33,283 nucleotides of DNA from Polynucleobacter sp. (GTDB taxonomy: Bacteria > Pseudomonadota > Gammaproteobacteria > Burkholderiales > Burkholderiaceae). Position 1 is the stretch's first letter. The number at the start of each line of letters is the position of its first letter. A program made the translations under genes and the position numbers. The DNA is taken from positions 1 through 33,283 of the forward strand of contig JALRHB010000004.1 of assembly GCA_023253245.1 (NCBI GenBank), written 5' to 3'. This document shows positions 1-11,725 of this stretch, in pieces. Under the pieces are notes generated by a model. The model was not told the DNA's origin and searched no databases. It saw nothing but the letters and a program-made list of their open reading frames with translations.

Positions 1-575
1 CAAGCGCTGGCATCGTAACCCAAAGCCCCGACCTCTGCTCGAGCAGCCAACCACAATACTCCAGCCCCAGACCAAATTAATGCCAATCGGTAACCGGTTT
101 GATAAGTAGCCGCTAAGGCAGCCTGATGATCACTGTCAGCTGATTCGATTCGAAAAGCATCTAGAGCAATATCTTGGGTAGCAGAACCAAACGCCACTAG
201 CAAGGCACACCAAACAATTGGTGTGAGCTGCGCCCTAGGATCAGCACTTGCCATACCGAGAAGACCCACGATGATTAATAGCTGTGCAAATAGTAGCCAG
301 CTACGCCTTCTGCCAAGAAATGAAGTCAGCATAGGTATGGGCAATCGATCAACCAAGGGCGCCCACATCCACTTAAAGGCATAAATCAAGCCGACCCAAG
401 TGAGATAGCCAATGGTGCTGCGATCAATCCCGGCCTCTCTGAGCCAAAAACTCAAGGTTCCTAAGATTAATAAGAGAGGTAATCCTGCAGAGAACCCAAG
501 AAAGAGCATCCGCAAACATGGCCACTCGAGATAAACTCGAAAATCATTCAGCCAGGACTGAGCGGCTTTAAGCAC
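1..575 (-). CDS. AmpG-like MFS transporter, 3'-truncated by window edge
   Basis: The reverse-strand frame is open from a GTG at 575 to the window edge, giving about 191 residues with no stop. It encodes several hydrophobic segments and an early stretch reading FLGFSAGLPLLLILGTLSFW, followed by REAGIDRSTIGYLTWVGL, which resembles the first helices of AmpG-type muropeptide permeases of the major facilitator superfamily. A later FGSATQDIALDAFRIE segment also fits that family. AmpG members import anhydromuropeptides for cell-wall recycling across the inner membrane. The GTG start overlaps the metW stop by 8 nt, so the gene probably lies at the end of the metX-metW transcript. The first Met in frame comes only about 23 residues in, which supports the GTG. 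The substrate is inferred from family resemblance only, and the C-terminal half is missing. Confidence 0.75.
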   Translation of the reverse strand, partial: MLKAAQSWLNDFRVYLEWPCLRMLFLGFSAGLPLLLILGTLSFWLREAGIDRSTIGYLTWVGLIYAFKWMWAPLVDRLPIPMLTSFLGRRRSWLLFAQLLIIVGLLGMASADPRAQLTPIVWCALLVAFGSATQDIALDAFRIESADSDHQAALAATYQTGYRLALIWSGAGVLWLAARAEVGALGYDASA

Positions 576-1149
576 GGCGAACGCGGAACAGCGCTAAGCT
601 TCCAAAAAAATTAGGCATCAAAGTCACCTGGCGACCTTCATGTAATATGCATTGATCCAAAATCTCGAGGCCTAGCGCAGAGGCTAATTTTTCAAAATCA
701 GCCACCGTTAGAACGCGCACGTTTGGAGTGTTAAACCATTGATAAGGTAGGCTCTTAGAGACTGGCATTCTGCCAAAACCAACGGATAAGCGATGAGACC
801 AGTGTCCAAAATTTGGAAAAGATACGATCGACTCCTTACCAACTCTCACAACCTCTCGCAAAATCTTTTCAGTCTCGTGAATGGTTTGCAAAGTTTGTGA
901 AAGCACCACAGTATCAAAACTGCTATTTTCAAACAATGCTAAGCCGCCTTCTAAGTTTTGCTGAATAACATTAATACCCTTTTGCACACATGAGAGTACG
1001 CGTGCATCATCAATCTCAACACCATAAGCATGAACTGGCTTTTGCTTTTGCAAATATTCCAAAAAACTGCCATCTCCACATCCGAGATCAAGCACTTCGC
1101 TATTAGGTGCAATCCAATTAGCAATCGCGGTAAAGTCTGCGCGCTTCAT
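568..1149 (-). CDS. metW: Methionine biosynthesis protein MetW
   Basis: This 193-residue protein is a class I SAM-methyltransferase-fold protein. Motif I reads [11 protein letters not shown] near residues 19-29 and is followed by an acidic loop (VEIDDARV). MetW is known as the partner encoded immediately downstream of metX in many proteobacteria and is linked to homoserine acylation in methionine synthesis, although its exact chemistry is unsettled. Here its ATG overlaps the metX stop in an ATGA (4 nt), which indicates translational coupling. Its own stop overlaps the start of the AmpG-like gene. Length and gene order are normal for the family, and nothing appears broken. Confidence 0.93.
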   Translation of the reverse strand: MKRADFTAIANWIAPNSEVLDLGCGDGSFLEYLQKQKPVHAYGVEIDDARVLSCVQKGINVIQQNLEGGLALFENSSFDTVVLSQTLQTIHETEKILREVVRVGKESIVSFPNFGHWSHRLSVGFGRMPVSKSLPYQWFNTPNVRVLTVADFEKLASALGLEILDQCILHEGRQVTLMPNFFGSLALFRVRRA

Positions 1150-2285
1150 GATTTTGCCTCCAACATCTGCTCAAAATAAGCTCGAATCAAATTGTGATAG
1201 CGAGGATCATCTAATAAGAAAGCATCGTGACCATGGGGCGCATCAATCTCAGCATAACTCACCTCACTCTTATTGCTTAGCAAAGACTCTACGATTTCGC
1301 GACTACGATTTGGCGGGAAACGCCAATCGGTAGAAAAACTCACCACCAAGAACTTAGCCTGCACCTCAGCCAGGGCTCGATTGAGACTGCCTTCGTAACG
1401 ACGTGCAGGGTCAAAATAATCTAAAGCTCGGGTAATAAGCAAATAGGTGTTGGCATCAAAATAAGTAGAAAATTTATCGCCTTGATGTCGTAAATAACTC
1501 TCTACCTCGAATTCAACATCGAAGCTAAAACGATAATCATGTGGCTCACCTTCAGGGCGCTGCAACTCGCGCCCAAACTTTTCTGCCATATCGTCATCAG
1601 ACAAATATGTAATGTGCCCAACCATACGCGCCAAGCGTAATCCACGCTTTGGTACTACGCCATGCTCATAGTAATTTCCGCCATGAAAATCAGGGTCAGA
1701 CAAAATGGCATTGCGTGCCACTTCATTAAAAGCAATATTTTGAGCGCTAAGCTTAGGAGTAGAGGCAATAATGACGCAATGTGCCAAACGTTTAGGAAAT
1801 TGAATTGACCAAGCCAGGGCTTGCATTCCACCCAGACTGCCACCCATTACAGCAGCAAATTTACGAATGCCCAACTTATCGGCCAAACGCGCTTGAGTAT
1901 TAACCCAATCCTCAACTGTAATGACTGGAAAATCTGCGCCGTAAGGCTTGCCACTAGCAGAATTAATACTCATTGGTCCGGTTGAGCCAAAACAAGAGCC
2001 TAAATTATTCACTCCAATGACATAAAAATGATCTGTATCAACTGGCTTGCCAGGGCCAATCATGTTATCCCACCAGCCAATATCCTTTGGATTATCTGGG
2101 CTTGCTCCAGCCACATGGTGTGAAGCATTTAAGGCATGACAAACCAATACTGCATTACTTTTATCAGCATTTAGCTTGCCATAAGTTTCAATCACTAAAT
2201 CATAGCCATGTAATATGGCGCCACTTTGCAAAGGCAAAGGCTCGGCAAAGTGGATCGTATTTCTTGAGAGGTGCAGCTCGCTCAT
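1146..2285 (-). CDS. metX: Homoserine O-acyltransferase MetX
   Basis: This 379-residue alpha/beta-hydrolase-fold enzyme acylates L-homoserine as the first committed step of methionine synthesis. The nucleophile elbow GGSLGG puts the catalytic Ser near residue 150. The remaining triad members are visible as FSTDW (Asp about 320) and PHGHDAF (His about 353). The oxyanion-side segment [12 protein letters not shown] near residue 93 is typical. Family members use either acetyl-CoA or succinyl-CoA, and that choice cannot be read with confidence here. The start codon overlaps the slmA stop by 4 nt and the stop overlaps metW, so slmA-metX-metW form one coupled unit. Confidence 0.95.
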   Translation of the reverse strand: MSELHLSRNTIHFAEPLPLQSGAILHGYDLVIETYGKLNADKSNAVLVCHALNASHHVAGASPDNPKDIGWWDNMIGPGKPVDTDHFYVIGVNNLGSCFGSTGPMSINSASGKPYGADFPVITVEDWVNTQARLADKLGIRKFAAVMGGSLGGMQALAWSIQFPKRLAHCVIIASTPKLSAQNIAFNEVARNAILSDPDFHGGNYYEHGVVPKRGLRLARMVGHITYLSDDDMAEKFGRELQRPEGEPHDYRFSFDVEFEVESYLRHQGDKFSTYFDANTYLLITRALDYFDPARRYEGSLNRALAEVQAKFLVVSFSTDWRFPPNRSREIVESLLSNKSEVSYAEIDAPHGHDAFLLDDPRYHNLIRAYFEQMLEAKS

Positions 2286-2935
2286 TCGGACAGCAGAATA
2301 CGTAGACTGATATCAGATGCATCTGTAGGCAGCTTTTTAAAGCCACTGCGAGCAAATCGATGCCAGCGCCCTAAAACGCAACTCATTAGCATTGCAGCAC
2401 GAACACTAACCTCATCTTGGCTAACGTTTGCCCATGCCCCGCCCTGAGTTTGTGCAATTCGCAATGCTTGCTTAAGCGAGGCCTCCACGCGATCTAACAC
2501 CTGAGTAATGCGCTCTTGCAAACGATCGTCTTCTTGTAGCAGTGCATCGCCCAAAAGAACGCGAGTCATGCCGGGATTTTTCTCGGCAAAAAATAGCAGC
2601 ATTTGCAAAATACCACGCGCTTGCGCAAGACCAGACTCTTCTTTCTGATTAATTTGATTAATCAAACCAAATACTGTTTGCTCAATGAAGGAAATGAGGC
2701 CTTCAAACATTTGCGCTTTACTCGCAAAATGACGATAGAGCGCCGCTTCAGATACTTGAATTTTTGCAGCTAGCGCTGCAGTCGTGACGCGTTCGCCTTT
2801 TGGGTTCTGCAACATCTCGGCAAGCACCTGAAGAATCTGAAGTCGCCTCTCCCCAGGACGAGGACGCTTGCGTGTTGTAGCCGCATCAACAGTGCTTGCT
2901 TCAAGTTCTGAAGTGGGCTCGAAAGAATCACGCAT
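2282..2935 (-). CDS. slmA: Nucleoid occlusion factor SlmA (TetR family)
   Basis: This 217-residue TetR-type protein has a basic N-terminal tail ([11 protein letters not shown] near residues 21-31), a helix-turn-helix at about residues 50-72 ([20 protein letters not shown]) and an all-helical C-terminal domain. SlmA binds chromosomal sites and blocks FtsZ ring assembly over unsegregated DNA. The assignment rests on the strong HTH match ([20 protein letters not shown]) and on its position beside argB, which is common in Burkholderiales. The stop overlaps the metX start, and the gap to argB is only 22 nt, so cotranscription is likely. A metabolic TetR repressor remains possible but less likely. 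Confidence 0.88.
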   Translation of the reverse strand: MRDSFEPTSELEASTVDAATTRKRPRPGERRLQILQVLAEMLQNPKGERVTTAALAAKIQVSEAALYRHFASKAQMFEGLISFIEQTVFGLINQINQKEESGLAQARGILQMLLFFAEKNPGMTRVLLGDALLQEDDRLQERITQVLDRVEASLKQALRIAQTQGGAWANVSQDEVSVRAAMLMSCVLGRWHRFARSGFKKLPTDASDISLRILLSE

Positions 2936-2957
2936 GTTTATCTCTTTTATTTTGTTC

Positions 2958-3860
2958 TCAACGCGAGCGAATCATCGTTCCAAAAGCTTGCTCAGTCAGA
3001 ATTTCTAATAATAGAGAGTGTTCGATTCGTCCATCAATAATATGAACTGAATTCACACCGCTCTTAGCTGCATCTAATGCCGAAGAAATCTTGGGCAACA
3101 TCCCGCCAGAAATTGTCCCGTCTGCAAATAAGCCATCAATCTCACGCGCAGTAAGATCGGTTAATAGATTGCCACTCTTATCCATTACACCAGGAATGTT
3201 AGTCATCATGACTAATTTCTCAGCATGCAAAATTTCTGCCATCTTGCCAGCGACTAGATCGGCATTAATGTTATATGCCTGACCTTCTTCACTAAATCCA
3301 ATAGGAGAGATTACCGGTATAAACGCATCGTCTTGTAAGGCCTTAACAACCGCAGGATTAATGGCTTCAATTTCTCCCACAAAACCCAGATCAATTTTGC
3401 CCCCAGGAGATTTCTCATCAGCAACTAACATTTTTTTCGCACGAATCAAGCCTCCATCTTTACCAGTCAGACCAACTGCCTGACCGCCAAAATGATTGAT
3501 CAACATCACGATATCTTGTTGAACTTCGCCACCCAGAACCCACTCAACCACTTCCATGGTTTCTTCATCGGTAACGCGCATCCCTTGAATAAAAGTGCCG
3601 CTCTTACCGATTTTCTTGAGCGCTTCATCAATTTGTGGGCCGCCTCCATGAACCACTACAGGGTTCATGCCAACCAACTTGAGCAAAATCACATCGCGCG
3701 CAAAACTTTCCTTTAGGCGCTCTTCCACCATAGCGTTTCCGCCGTACTTAATAACGATAGTCTTGCCGTGATACGCGCGAATATAGGGCAAAGCTTCGGC
3801 CAAAATCTCTGCCTTTAATAAAGGCGGGATTTCACTAATAGATGGTGATTGCTTAGTCAT
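2958..3860 (-). CDS. argB: Acetylglutamate kinase ArgB
   Basis: This 300-residue amino-acid-kinase-family enzyme phosphorylates N-acetyl-L-glutamate in the second step of cytosolic arginine synthesis. The Gly-rich motif KYGGNAM at residues 38-44 binds ATP phosphates, and HGGGPQID at residues 71-78 forms the substrate loop. The C-terminal part carries [13 protein letters not shown] and SGGMLPKI, both characteristic of ArgB. The N-terminal extension before KYGG is long enough for the helix linked to arginine feedback in hexameric enzymes, which suggests but does not prove inhibition by arginine. It sits between dksA (27-nt gap upstream) and slmA. Confidence 0.96.
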   Translation of the reverse strand: MTKQSPSISEIPPLLKAEILAEALPYIRAYHGKTIVIKYGGNAMVEERLKESFARDVILLKLVGMNPVVVHGGGPQIDEALKKIGKSGTFIQGMRVTDEETMEVVEWVLGGEVQQDIVMLINHFGGQAVGLTGKDGGLIRAKKMLVADEKSPGGKIDLGFVGEIEAINPAVVKALQDDAFIPVISPIGFSEEGQAYNINADLVAGKMAEILHAEKLVMMTNIPGVMDKSGNLLTDLTAREIDGLFADGTISGGMLPKISSALDAAKSGVNSVHIIDGRIEHSLLLEILTEQAFGTMIRSR

Positions 3861-3886
3861 TGCCGCTTCTAAATTGAGTCTAAAAA

Positions 3887-4375
3887 TTAATCGCCAAACA
3901 ATTTTTGGCGCAGCTCACGACGCTCTTGCGCCTCAAGAGAGAGATTAGCCGTTGGGCGCGCAATTAAACGGTTCAATCCAATGGGCTCACCAGTCTCTTC
4001 ACACCAACCGTAATCGCCAGACTCAATTCGCGCTAGAGCTTGCTCAACTTTTTTCAACAATTTGCGCTCACGATCCCTGGTGCGCAACTCAAGAGCATGC
4101 TCCTCCTCAATTGTGGCGCGATCAGCTGGATCAGGAACCAAAATATTCTCACGAAGATGCTCAGTAGTCTCGGAAGCATTTTTTAAGATATCGTCTTTTA
4201 AGGCGAGCAGCTTCTGACGGAAAAAATCTAGTTGGGCTGCATTCATATAGTCCTTTTCGGACATCTTGAGCAATTCCGCCTCTGTTAAAGGAGCGCCCTT
4301 GCTAGCCTTCGTGCTAGCGGCCTTGGTAGGGGCTTTTGTAGCGGCCGTAGATTTCGCTGGTGTTTTTACCGTCAT
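3887..4375 (-). CDS. dksA: RNA polymerase-binding factor DksA, cysteine-poor type
   Basis: This is a DksA/TraR-family factor that enters the RNA polymerase secondary channel and works with ppGpp on rRNA, tRNA and amino-acid promoters. From the ATG at 4375 it is 162 residues: a Lys/Ala/Thr-rich N-terminal tail, a coiled coil with [20 protein letters not shown] at its tip (acidic DPADRA tip retained), then the globular end [20 protein letters not shown]. Only one of the four zinc-ligand cysteines of the E. coli type remains (CEETG where E. coli has CESCG; LSLEAQ where it has LCIDCK). The start was chosen for its GGAAAGAAAG leader; the frame stays open to 4453 with 26 more residues unlike the family. 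Confidence 0.93.
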   Translation of the reverse strand: MTVKTPAKSTAATKAPTKAASTKASKGAPLTEAELLKMSEKDYMNAAQLDFFRQKLLALKDDILKNASETTEHLRENILVPDPADRATIEEEHALELRTRDRERKLLKKVEQALARIESGDYGWCEETGEPIGLNRLIARPTANLSLEAQERRELRQKLFGD

Positions 4376-4488
4376 TTCTTTCTTTCCATGGATTTGAACC
4401 ATTATTACTTCATTCTGCCAAACTTTTGCTGCCACTTTGCCAATATTCTGCAATATTGCCCGTGGCGGCGGATTGTACTGTAAATTTT

Positions 4489-5550
4489 CTATGCCAAACA
4501 GCCTTCAAGGCCAGCTAGCAGAGTGTCTTTGGGCAAATCGATACCAATAAAAACCATCCGGGTTTGCTTAGGTTCAGCACCCCATAAACCGGCTAAATCA
4601 CTCCCCATCATCTGATGGACGCCCTGAAACACCACTTTTCGATTGCTTCCCTTTATATAGAGGACGCCTTTGTAACGCAGCATTTTCTCCCCAAAGACCT
4701 CCAAAATGCCTCCAAGAAAGTCCTCCAATTTTTTATGATCAAAGGGTTTATCACTACGAAAAACGAAGGATTGGATGCGGTCTGTATGTCCCGCATGGCC
4801 ATGATGATCGTGAGCATGGTCGTGACCGCAATTACTGTGGTCGTGGTGCTCATGGCCGTGATCATGGCCACATGTGGCGTGATCATGGTCTTCTTGCTCT
4901 AGAAAATGAGGGTCAATGTCTAACTTGGCATTCAAGTTAAAGCCCTTGAGATCAAGAACAGCCTCCAGTGGCACCACCCCCTTAGAGATTGCCGTAATAG
5001 GGGCACGTGGGTTCATATGCATCAAACGACCCCTTAAGGCCTCTACCTCAGCAGGCCTTACTAAATCAGTTTTAGTAATAAAAATTTGATCGGCAAATCC
5101 TACCTGTCGCTGTGCCTCTTCATGCTCAGTTAATTGCTGCTGGCCGTGCTTGGCATCCACTAGAGTGACGATGGCATCGAGCACGTAATGGTCAGCAACA
5201 TCATCATCCATAAAGAAAGTCTGTGCTACTGGACCAGGGTTGGCTACGCCGGTAGTCTCAATCACAACACGCTCGAAGCTAATTTTTTTGTCTTTGCGCT
5301 GTTCCCACAATGCATTGAGCGCCTCGACCAAATCCCCGCGAATCGTGCAACAAATACAGCCATTACTCATCTGCACAATATTCTCTTGATTGTCTTGAAC
5401 CAAAATATCGTTATCAATATTCTCTTCACCAAATTCATTTTCAATCACAGCAATTTTTTGACCATGTTGTTCAGTCAAAATATGTTTGAGCAAAGTAGTT
5501 TTGCCACTACCCAAAAAGCCCGTGAGAATTGTTACCGGAATTAACGCCAT
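4489..5550 (-). CDS. COG0523 (CobW/ZNG1-like) metal-chaperone GTPase with His-rich insert
   Basis: This 353-residue G3E-family GTPase has a Walker A motif GFLGSGKTT at residues 11-19, the metal-binding CICC motif at 65-68, and ITKTD for guanine recognition near 158-162. A 35-residue His/Asp-rich insert follows at about 221-255 with repeated HDH, CGHDH and HEHHDH units, then the CobW C-terminal domain ([16 protein letters not shown]). Members insert or deliver Zn, Co or Ni, and a His-rich insert points to zinc or nickel binding. The ATG at 5550 is preferred over an in-frame TTG at 5565, because residues before [12 protein letters not shown] are not conserved in the family. It lies upstream of dksA in the same direction. 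Confidence 0.9.
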   Translation of the reverse strand: MALIPVTILTGFLGSGKTTLLKHILTEQHGQKIAVIENEFGEENIDNDILVQDNQENIVQMSNGCICCTIRGDLVEALNALWEQRKDKKISFERVVIETTGVANPGPVAQTFFMDDDVADHYVLDAIVTLVDAKHGQQQLTEHEEAQRQVGFADQIFITKTDLVRPAEVEALRGRLMHMNPRAPITAISKGVVPLEAVLDLKGFNLNAKLDIDPHFLEQEDHDHATCGHDHGHEHHDHSNCGHDHAHDHHGHAGHTDRIQSFVFRSDKPFDHKKLEDFLGGILEVFGEKMLRYKGVLYIKGSNRKVVFQGVHQMMGSDLAGLWGAEPKQTRMVFIGIDLPKDTLLAGLEGCLA

Positions 5551-5616
5551 ATTTAATCCATTCAAAATCTATCAATGTCTCCCCAGTTCGGGGAACCTTC
5601 TATCTTACCGAGTTCC

Positions 5617-6627
5617 TCATTCTTTGCCAGCCTTTGCGCGAGGATGGGCCTTATCGTAGGCCTGTGCAAGATGCTGAAAATCCAAAGAGGTGTAAATCTG
5701 GGTGCTGGCAATGCTGGCGTGTCCTAGCATTTCCTGAACGGCCCGCAGGTCCTGAGAGGACTGCAAAACATGGCTGGCAAAACTATGCCGCATCATGTGT
5801 GGGTGCACATGTGTTGGTAAGCCCGCCCTCAAAGCTAGGGTGCGCAAACGCGCCTGAACAGTCCTAGGAGATAGCCTAGCACCTGTTGCCGAAATAAATA
5901 GCGCATTTGATACTGGTGCTTGGCCTACTTGCTGGACCTGATCCCGCAGCTCTCGCCAAACTCTTAAGGACTGCAAGGCGGGACCTCCGATCGGCACTGA
6001 GCGACGCTTGCCGCCTTTACCTAAAACGGTGACCTCTGCCCCATCCCAATCCAACCAGCCCGCCGACTCTTGTTGACGGTCTTTGCTTTGCATCACATCA
6101 ATACCTAAAAGCTCTGATAAACGTAGGCCTGAGGAATACAGCAAGTCAATAATGGCGGCATCGCGCACCGTTTCCAAATCTTTTTTTTCTTGAGCTTCTT
6201 TTACAGCCTGATTAATTAGAGAAAGAGCCTGTTCTACCGAGAGCGCTTTGGGTAAAGATTTGAGCCGCTTAGGGGCTTTAACATCATCGACTGGATTAGC
6301 GGCTAACTTCACTGACGCATGTCCTCGCTGTGCATCACAGCGCATATCTCTCTCTGTTAACCAGTCGTACCATCCGCGCCATGCAGAAAGTGCACGCGCA
6401 ATTGTGCGTGATGATTTTGCCTTAGAGTGCAAACGACCAGCCCAACGACGGATATGGGTATTTCTTGCGCTTAGAAGATCAACTGAATCCTCTAAAGCAA
6501 GTGCCTGCAACCCACTTAAATCCATCCGATATGCTTTGAGAGTATGGGGTGAGAGCTGTCTTAATACATGCAGCTCATGCAAGTATTCCTCAATAAGAGG
6601 GTGTGTCTCAGCTAAGGTTTGGCTCAT
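5617..6627 (-). CDS. xerC: Tyrosine recombinase XerC
   Basis: This 336-residue site-specific recombinase acts with XerD at dif to resolve chromosome dimers. The N-terminal SAM-like core-binding domain (residues ~10-110) contains LSPHTLKAYRMDL. All catalytic residues are visible: Arg169 (SSGLRLSELL), Lys204 (GKGGKRRSVP), His277 and Arg280 (HPHMMRHSFASH), His303 (LGHASIAST) and the Tyr312 nucleophile (TQIYTSLD). It is somewhat longer than the ~300-residue E. coli protein because of charged insertions near 143-153 and 183-192. XerC rather than XerD is called because of the upstream DUF484 gene, with which it overlaps by 20 nt, a linkage also seen in gammaproteobacteria. Confidence 0.93.
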   Translation of the reverse strand: MSQTLAETHPLIEEYLHELHVLRQLSPHTLKAYRMDLSGLQALALEDSVDLLSARNTHIRRWAGRLHSKAKSSRTIARALSAWRGWYDWLTERDMRCDAQRGHASVKLAANPVDDVKAPKRLKSLPKALSVEQALSLINQAVKEAQEKKDLETVRDAAIIDLLYSSGLRLSELLGIDVMQSKDRQQESAGWLDWDGAEVTVLGKGGKRRSVPIGGPALQSLRVWRELRDQVQQVGQAPVSNALFISATGARLSPRTVQARLRTLALRAGLPTHVHPHMMRHSFASHVLQSSQDLRAVQEMLGHASIASTQIYTSLDFQHLAQAYDKAHPRAKAGKE

Positions 6628-7282
6628 AAGCCTGGATGCGATCCAAAGCTGCTGCAGTTAACTCGGCAATTTGACGCAAGTAAAAAGCGCCCATATCGGC
6701 TGTAAAACGCGTTTCATCTTTGCTTGCCAACAACAATACTGCTGGTGGGGCAGATTTACCAATACTCTTACCCAAGGGTATGCCAATGGCCACCATACTC
6801 TGCCATTGAGGATCAATCGTAACTTGCGTTGCCAAAAGATCAATGCTGGCAGAACTCAACTCCTTAGCACTACCGCACAAGGGTATATCCACCCAAGGGC
6901 CAAAAGCAGGGCTGGGCGATAGGAGTTGCGCGGACTCAACTTCAAAAACCTCAGCTAAACCAGCCGTAACTGCGGACTCAACATCCACCTTGTTATTTGC
7001 CTGCATCAAACGTAGCAACCATGCAACCAAACTTTGCTGAGTTTTGTCATTGCGGCTGCCAAAGTGCAACATTTCACTAAGACGACGATTGAGTTCTTGG
7101 TTTTGTGAGCGCAACATTGTCATTTGGCGCTCTTGCAAAGATATAGCGCGATCCTCATGAGGATGCTTTAAACGAATCTCGTTAAATAGATCGGCATATC
7201 GCTCAAAAAAACCTGGGGTAGCGCGCAACCACTCTGCGACCAACTCTTCTTGCTCAGCTTGCTTAGGATCAATTGCGCTCAT
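6608..7282 (-). CDS. DUF484 family protein (GAF-like), upstream of xerC
   Basis: This 224-residue cytosolic protein has the DUF484 pattern. An N-terminal motif EWLRATPGFFERYADLF (residues ~18-34) is followed by a short coiled coil (QERQMTMLRSQNQELNRRL) and a GAF-like domain to the end (IGIPLG, LLLASKDETRF, FYLRQIAELTAAAL). The family is widespread immediately upstream of xerC, and its function is not established. The 20-nt overlap with xerC here suggests coupled expression. No catalytic residues can be identified. Confidence is high for the family and none is claimed for a function. Confidence 0.88.
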   Translation of the reverse strand: MSAIDPKQAEQEELVAEWLRATPGFFERYADLFNEIRLKHPHEDRAISLQERQMTMLRSQNQELNRRLSEMLHFGSRNDKTQQSLVAWLLRLMQANNKVDVESAVTAGLAEVFEVESAQLLSPSPAFGPWVDIPLCGSAKELSSASIDLLATQVTIDPQWQSMVAIGIPLGKSIGKSAPPAVLLLASKDETRFTADMGAFYLRQIAELTAAALDRIQAYEPNLS

Positions 7283-7318
7283 CTATTCTCTCGCTTACTT
7301 TTTTATTTAGCTTATTAA

Positions 7319-8791
7319 TTAGCCCAGTTTTTTACGGAGTAATTCGTTTACCTGGCCAGGATTTGCCTTGCCTTGAGAAGCCTTCATAATTTGACCAACT
7401 AAAGCATTAAAGGCCTTCTCTTTTCCTGAACGGAACTCGTCGACTGACTTTTCATTTGCCGCCAGAACCTTATCGATCATGGCCTCTAACTCACCACTAT
7501 CACTAATTTGCTTCAAGCCCTTGGCATCAATTACTTGATCAACTGTACTAATAGTCTTTCCGGCTACAGCTTCTTCCCACAAGATTGCAAAAATATCTTT
7601 TGCAATCTTGTTCGAGATCGTGCCATCTGCCACGCGGGTTAATAGTGGAGCCAAGTGTTCTGCTTTCAGGGGGGCGTTAGCAACAGAAATGCCCGCTCTG
7701 TTTAGTGAAGATGCAAACTCGCCCGCAATCAAATTGGCAGCAGCTTTTGCCAAAGGCTTCCCAACAATCGCTAACAGCTCTTCAAATATTTTTGCCGTTT
7801 CCCGATCTTGCGTCAGTAACTGTGCATCATAGGCGCTCAGACCAAAGTCGCTTTGCCAGCGCTCGCGCAATTGTGCTGGAAGAGCCGGCATTTTGCTACG
7901 CACGTCTGCAATCCATGCTTCATCTATAACTACTGGTAACAAATCTGGATCAGGAAAGTAGCGGTAATCGTTTGCATCTTCCTTGCTACGCATGCTCCGC
8001 GTCTCTTGACGATCGGGATCATATAAACGCGTTTCTTGAACAACAGTCCCGCCATCTTCAATCAATTCAATCTGTCGACGCACTTCATATTGAATCGCTT
8101 CCTCTAAAAAGCGGAAAGAATTTAGGTTCTTAATCTCACAGCGAGTACCAAACTCTTTTTGCCCAAGGGGGCGAACGGAGACGTTGGCATCACAACGGAA
8201 TGATCCTTCTTGCATATTTCCGTCACAAACACCCAACCATACGACTAAAGTGTGCAAGGCCTTTGCATAGGCCACTGCCTCAGCCGCACTTCGCATGACC
8301 GGTTCAGTCACAATTTCTAATAAGGGAGTGCCAGCACGGTTTAAATCAATCCCACTTGATGCCTCACCATGCGGCCCAATAAAACCTTCTTCATGCACAG
8401 ACTTCCCCGCATCCTCTTCCATATGGGCACGGGTGAGCTCAACCACCTTGACTTGATCTCCAACCAATATCTCCAGATGGCCGCCAACAACAACTGGAAT
8501 CTCCATCTGACTGATCTGATAGCCCTTTGGCAAATCAGGATAGAAATAATTCTTACGCGCAAAAATACTCGCTGGTGAAATTTTTGCGCCTATCGCCAAG
8601 CCAAAACGTATCGCATGCTCTACTACTTGGCGATTGAGTACTGGTAATACTCCAGGCAGCGCCAAATCGACTGCGCACGCCTGTGTATTAGGCCCAGCCC
8701 CAAAACGCGTGCTGGCTCCACTAAAAATTTTAGATTGCGTTTGAAGTTGTGCGTGAGTCTCTAGACCAATAACCACTTCCCATTGCATCAT
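7319..8791 (-). CDS. gatB: Asp-tRNA(Asn)/Glu-tRNA(Gln) amidotransferase subunit B
   Basis: This 490-residue GatB subunit phosphorylates the misacylated Glu-tRNAGln or Asp-tRNAAsn and works with GatA and GatC. The start region [20 protein letters not shown] is diagnostic, as are [18 protein letters not shown] and DANVSVRP. The C-terminal YqeY-like tail ends with [13 protein letters not shown]. The frame stays open 30 nt further upstream, but the ATG at 8791 is chosen because it forms an ATGA overlap with the gatA stop and is preceded by GAGGTGG at good spacing. A second ATG follows directly at 8788. GatCAB indicates that glutaminylation and/or asparaginylation of tRNA is indirect in this organism. 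Confidence 0.97.
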   Translation of the reverse strand: MMQWEVVIGLETHAQLQTQSKIFSGASTRFGAGPNTQACAVDLALPGVLPVLNRQVVEHAIRFGLAIGAKISPASIFARKNYFYPDLPKGYQISQMEIPVVVGGHLEILVGDQVKVVELTRAHMEEDAGKSVHEEGFIGPHGEASSGIDLNRAGTPLLEIVTEPVMRSAAEAVAYAKALHTLVVWLGVCDGNMQEGSFRCDANVSVRPLGQKEFGTRCEIKNLNSFRFLEEAIQYEVRRQIELIEDGGTVVQETRLYDPDRQETRSMRSKEDANDYRYFPDPDLLPVVIDEAWIADVRSKMPALPAQLRERWQSDFGLSAYDAQLLTQDRETAKIFEELLAIVGKPLAKAAANLIAGEFASSLNRAGISVANAPLKAEHLAPLLTRVADGTISNKIAKDIFAILWEEAVAGKTISTVDQVIDAKGLKQISDSGELEAMIDKVLAANEKSVDEFRSGKEKAFNALVGQIMKASQGKANPGQVNELLRKKLG

Positions 8792-10301
8792 GCCACCTCG
8801 CTTGCAATGCGCATATGCCAATCGCTGGCTTGCTGATATTGATGGGCAACTTGCAATAATCGCGCCTCAGAAAAATAGTTACCAATTAACTGCATGCCGA
8901 TAGGCAAATTATTCGCATTAAATCCGCAAGGAACGCTCATTGCCGGTAAACCCGCTAAGTTAGTAGAGAGTGTATAAATATCCTCTAAGTACATTTGCAC
9001 AGGGTCTTTTGATTTCTCGCCAAGACGCCATGCAACATCTGGCGCTACTGGGCCTAAGATCACATCGCACTTTTCAAATGCAATCTGAAAATCTGCTGCA
9101 ATAATGCGCCGAATTTTTTGCGCCTGTAAGTAGTATGCATCGTAGTAACCATGCGAAAGAACGTATGTACCTATTAGGATACGTCGTCTAACTTCTGCCC
9201 CAAATCCCTCTGTACGTGATTTTTTATACATATCAACTAGATCACGATATTCATTAGCGCGATGCCCATAACGCACACCATCAAAGCGACTTAAATTACT
9301 TGAGGCTTCAGCTGGTGCCAAAACGTAGTAAACCGGAATCGATAATTTTGTTTTAGGCAGACTCACTTCTACTAGAGTAGCACCGAGATTTTCTAAAAGC
9401 TTGCTGGCTTCGTTAACAGATTTAGCAACATCGCTTGCCAGGCCTTCCGCAAAAAATTCTTTTGGCAAACCAACACGCAAACCCTCTAATGGTTTCGCCG
9501 AATTTGCACCACCTTCTCTCCATTCCTGGTTGAGATAACGACTGTAATCTTCACCAGTATCCGCTAAGGATGTAGAGTCACGCGGATCGTGTGATGACAT
9601 TGCCGTGAGCAATAAAGCACAATCCTCCGCGGTTTTGCCCATTGGACCGGCCTGATCTAGGGAAGATGCGTAAGCAATCATCCCGTAACGGGAAACGCGC
9701 CCATAACTTGGTTTAATGCCCGTCAAACCACAAAATGCTGCCGGTTGGCGAATTGAGCCGCCAGTATCTGTTCCTGTTGCAATAGGTGCCAATCCAGCTG
9801 CAACTGCAGCCGCAGACCCCCCTGAAGATCCACCGGCTACATACTCGCAATTCCAGGGATTTAAAACGGGTCCATACGCTGAATTTTCATTGGAAGAACC
9901 CATTGCGAATTCATCCATATTGGTTTTGCCTAGGCAAACCATTCCAGCAGCATTCGGCGTGTCCTCATTTGGGATGCCCAAATTTGCAACTACAGTCGCA
10001 TCAAACGGGCTAAGGTAGCCCTCCAGCATTTTGGAGGCTGCAGTGGACTTCCAGCCACGCGTCACAAAGACATCTTTATGCGCTATGGGTATGCCAGTTA
10101 GTTTGCCAGCCTTTCCAGATGCCAGCAAAGCATCTGCCTTAGAAGCTTGTTCCAAACTTAAGTGAGCACTTACATCAATATAAGCATTAAAGCGTTTTTC
10201 AGCCTCGATTCGATCTAAAAAGTACTTTGTTAACTCTGTGCTTGAGACCTCTTTTGCGGCTAGCGCTTTTGCCATTAGGGCAATCGGGGTATTGTGCCAA
10301 C

Positions 10302-10305
<4 letters not shown>
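8788..10305 (-). CDS. gatA: Asp-tRNA(Asn)/Glu-tRNA(Gln) amidotransferase subunit A
   Basis: This 505-residue amidase-signature glutaminase subunit supplies ammonia to GatB. The Ser-cisSer-Lys triad is visible: Lys77 in IAHKDVF, the Ser pair at ~160-161 in [11 protein letters not shown], and Ser184 in [10 protein letters not shown]. Overall length is slightly above the usual ~480-490. Part of this comes from a short extra segment (GIPNEDTP, residues ~110-117) just before [18 protein letters not shown], where other GatA proteins run directly from the helix into the AAGM stretch. The start overlaps the gatC stop by 4 nt, and the stop overlaps gatB, so the three subunits are translationally coupled. 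Confidence 0.97.
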
Positions 10306-11701
<1,396 letters not shown>

Positions 11702-11725
11702 TTGACCTAAACGTCGATTAGGGAA

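Noticed and set aside
4615-4902. A 95-residue plus-strand frame opposite the COG0523 gene, rich in Met and Val
   Set aside because: It is the antisense shadow of the His-rich insert, whose CAT/GAT repeats read as ATG/ATC codons on the other strand. There is no Shine-Dalgarno and no recognisable domain.
5580-5594. Small hairpin TCCCC-AGTTC-GGGGA between xerC and the COG0523 gene
   Set aside because: The stem is only five pairs with no T-run on either side, so it does not support a terminator or a known regulatory element.
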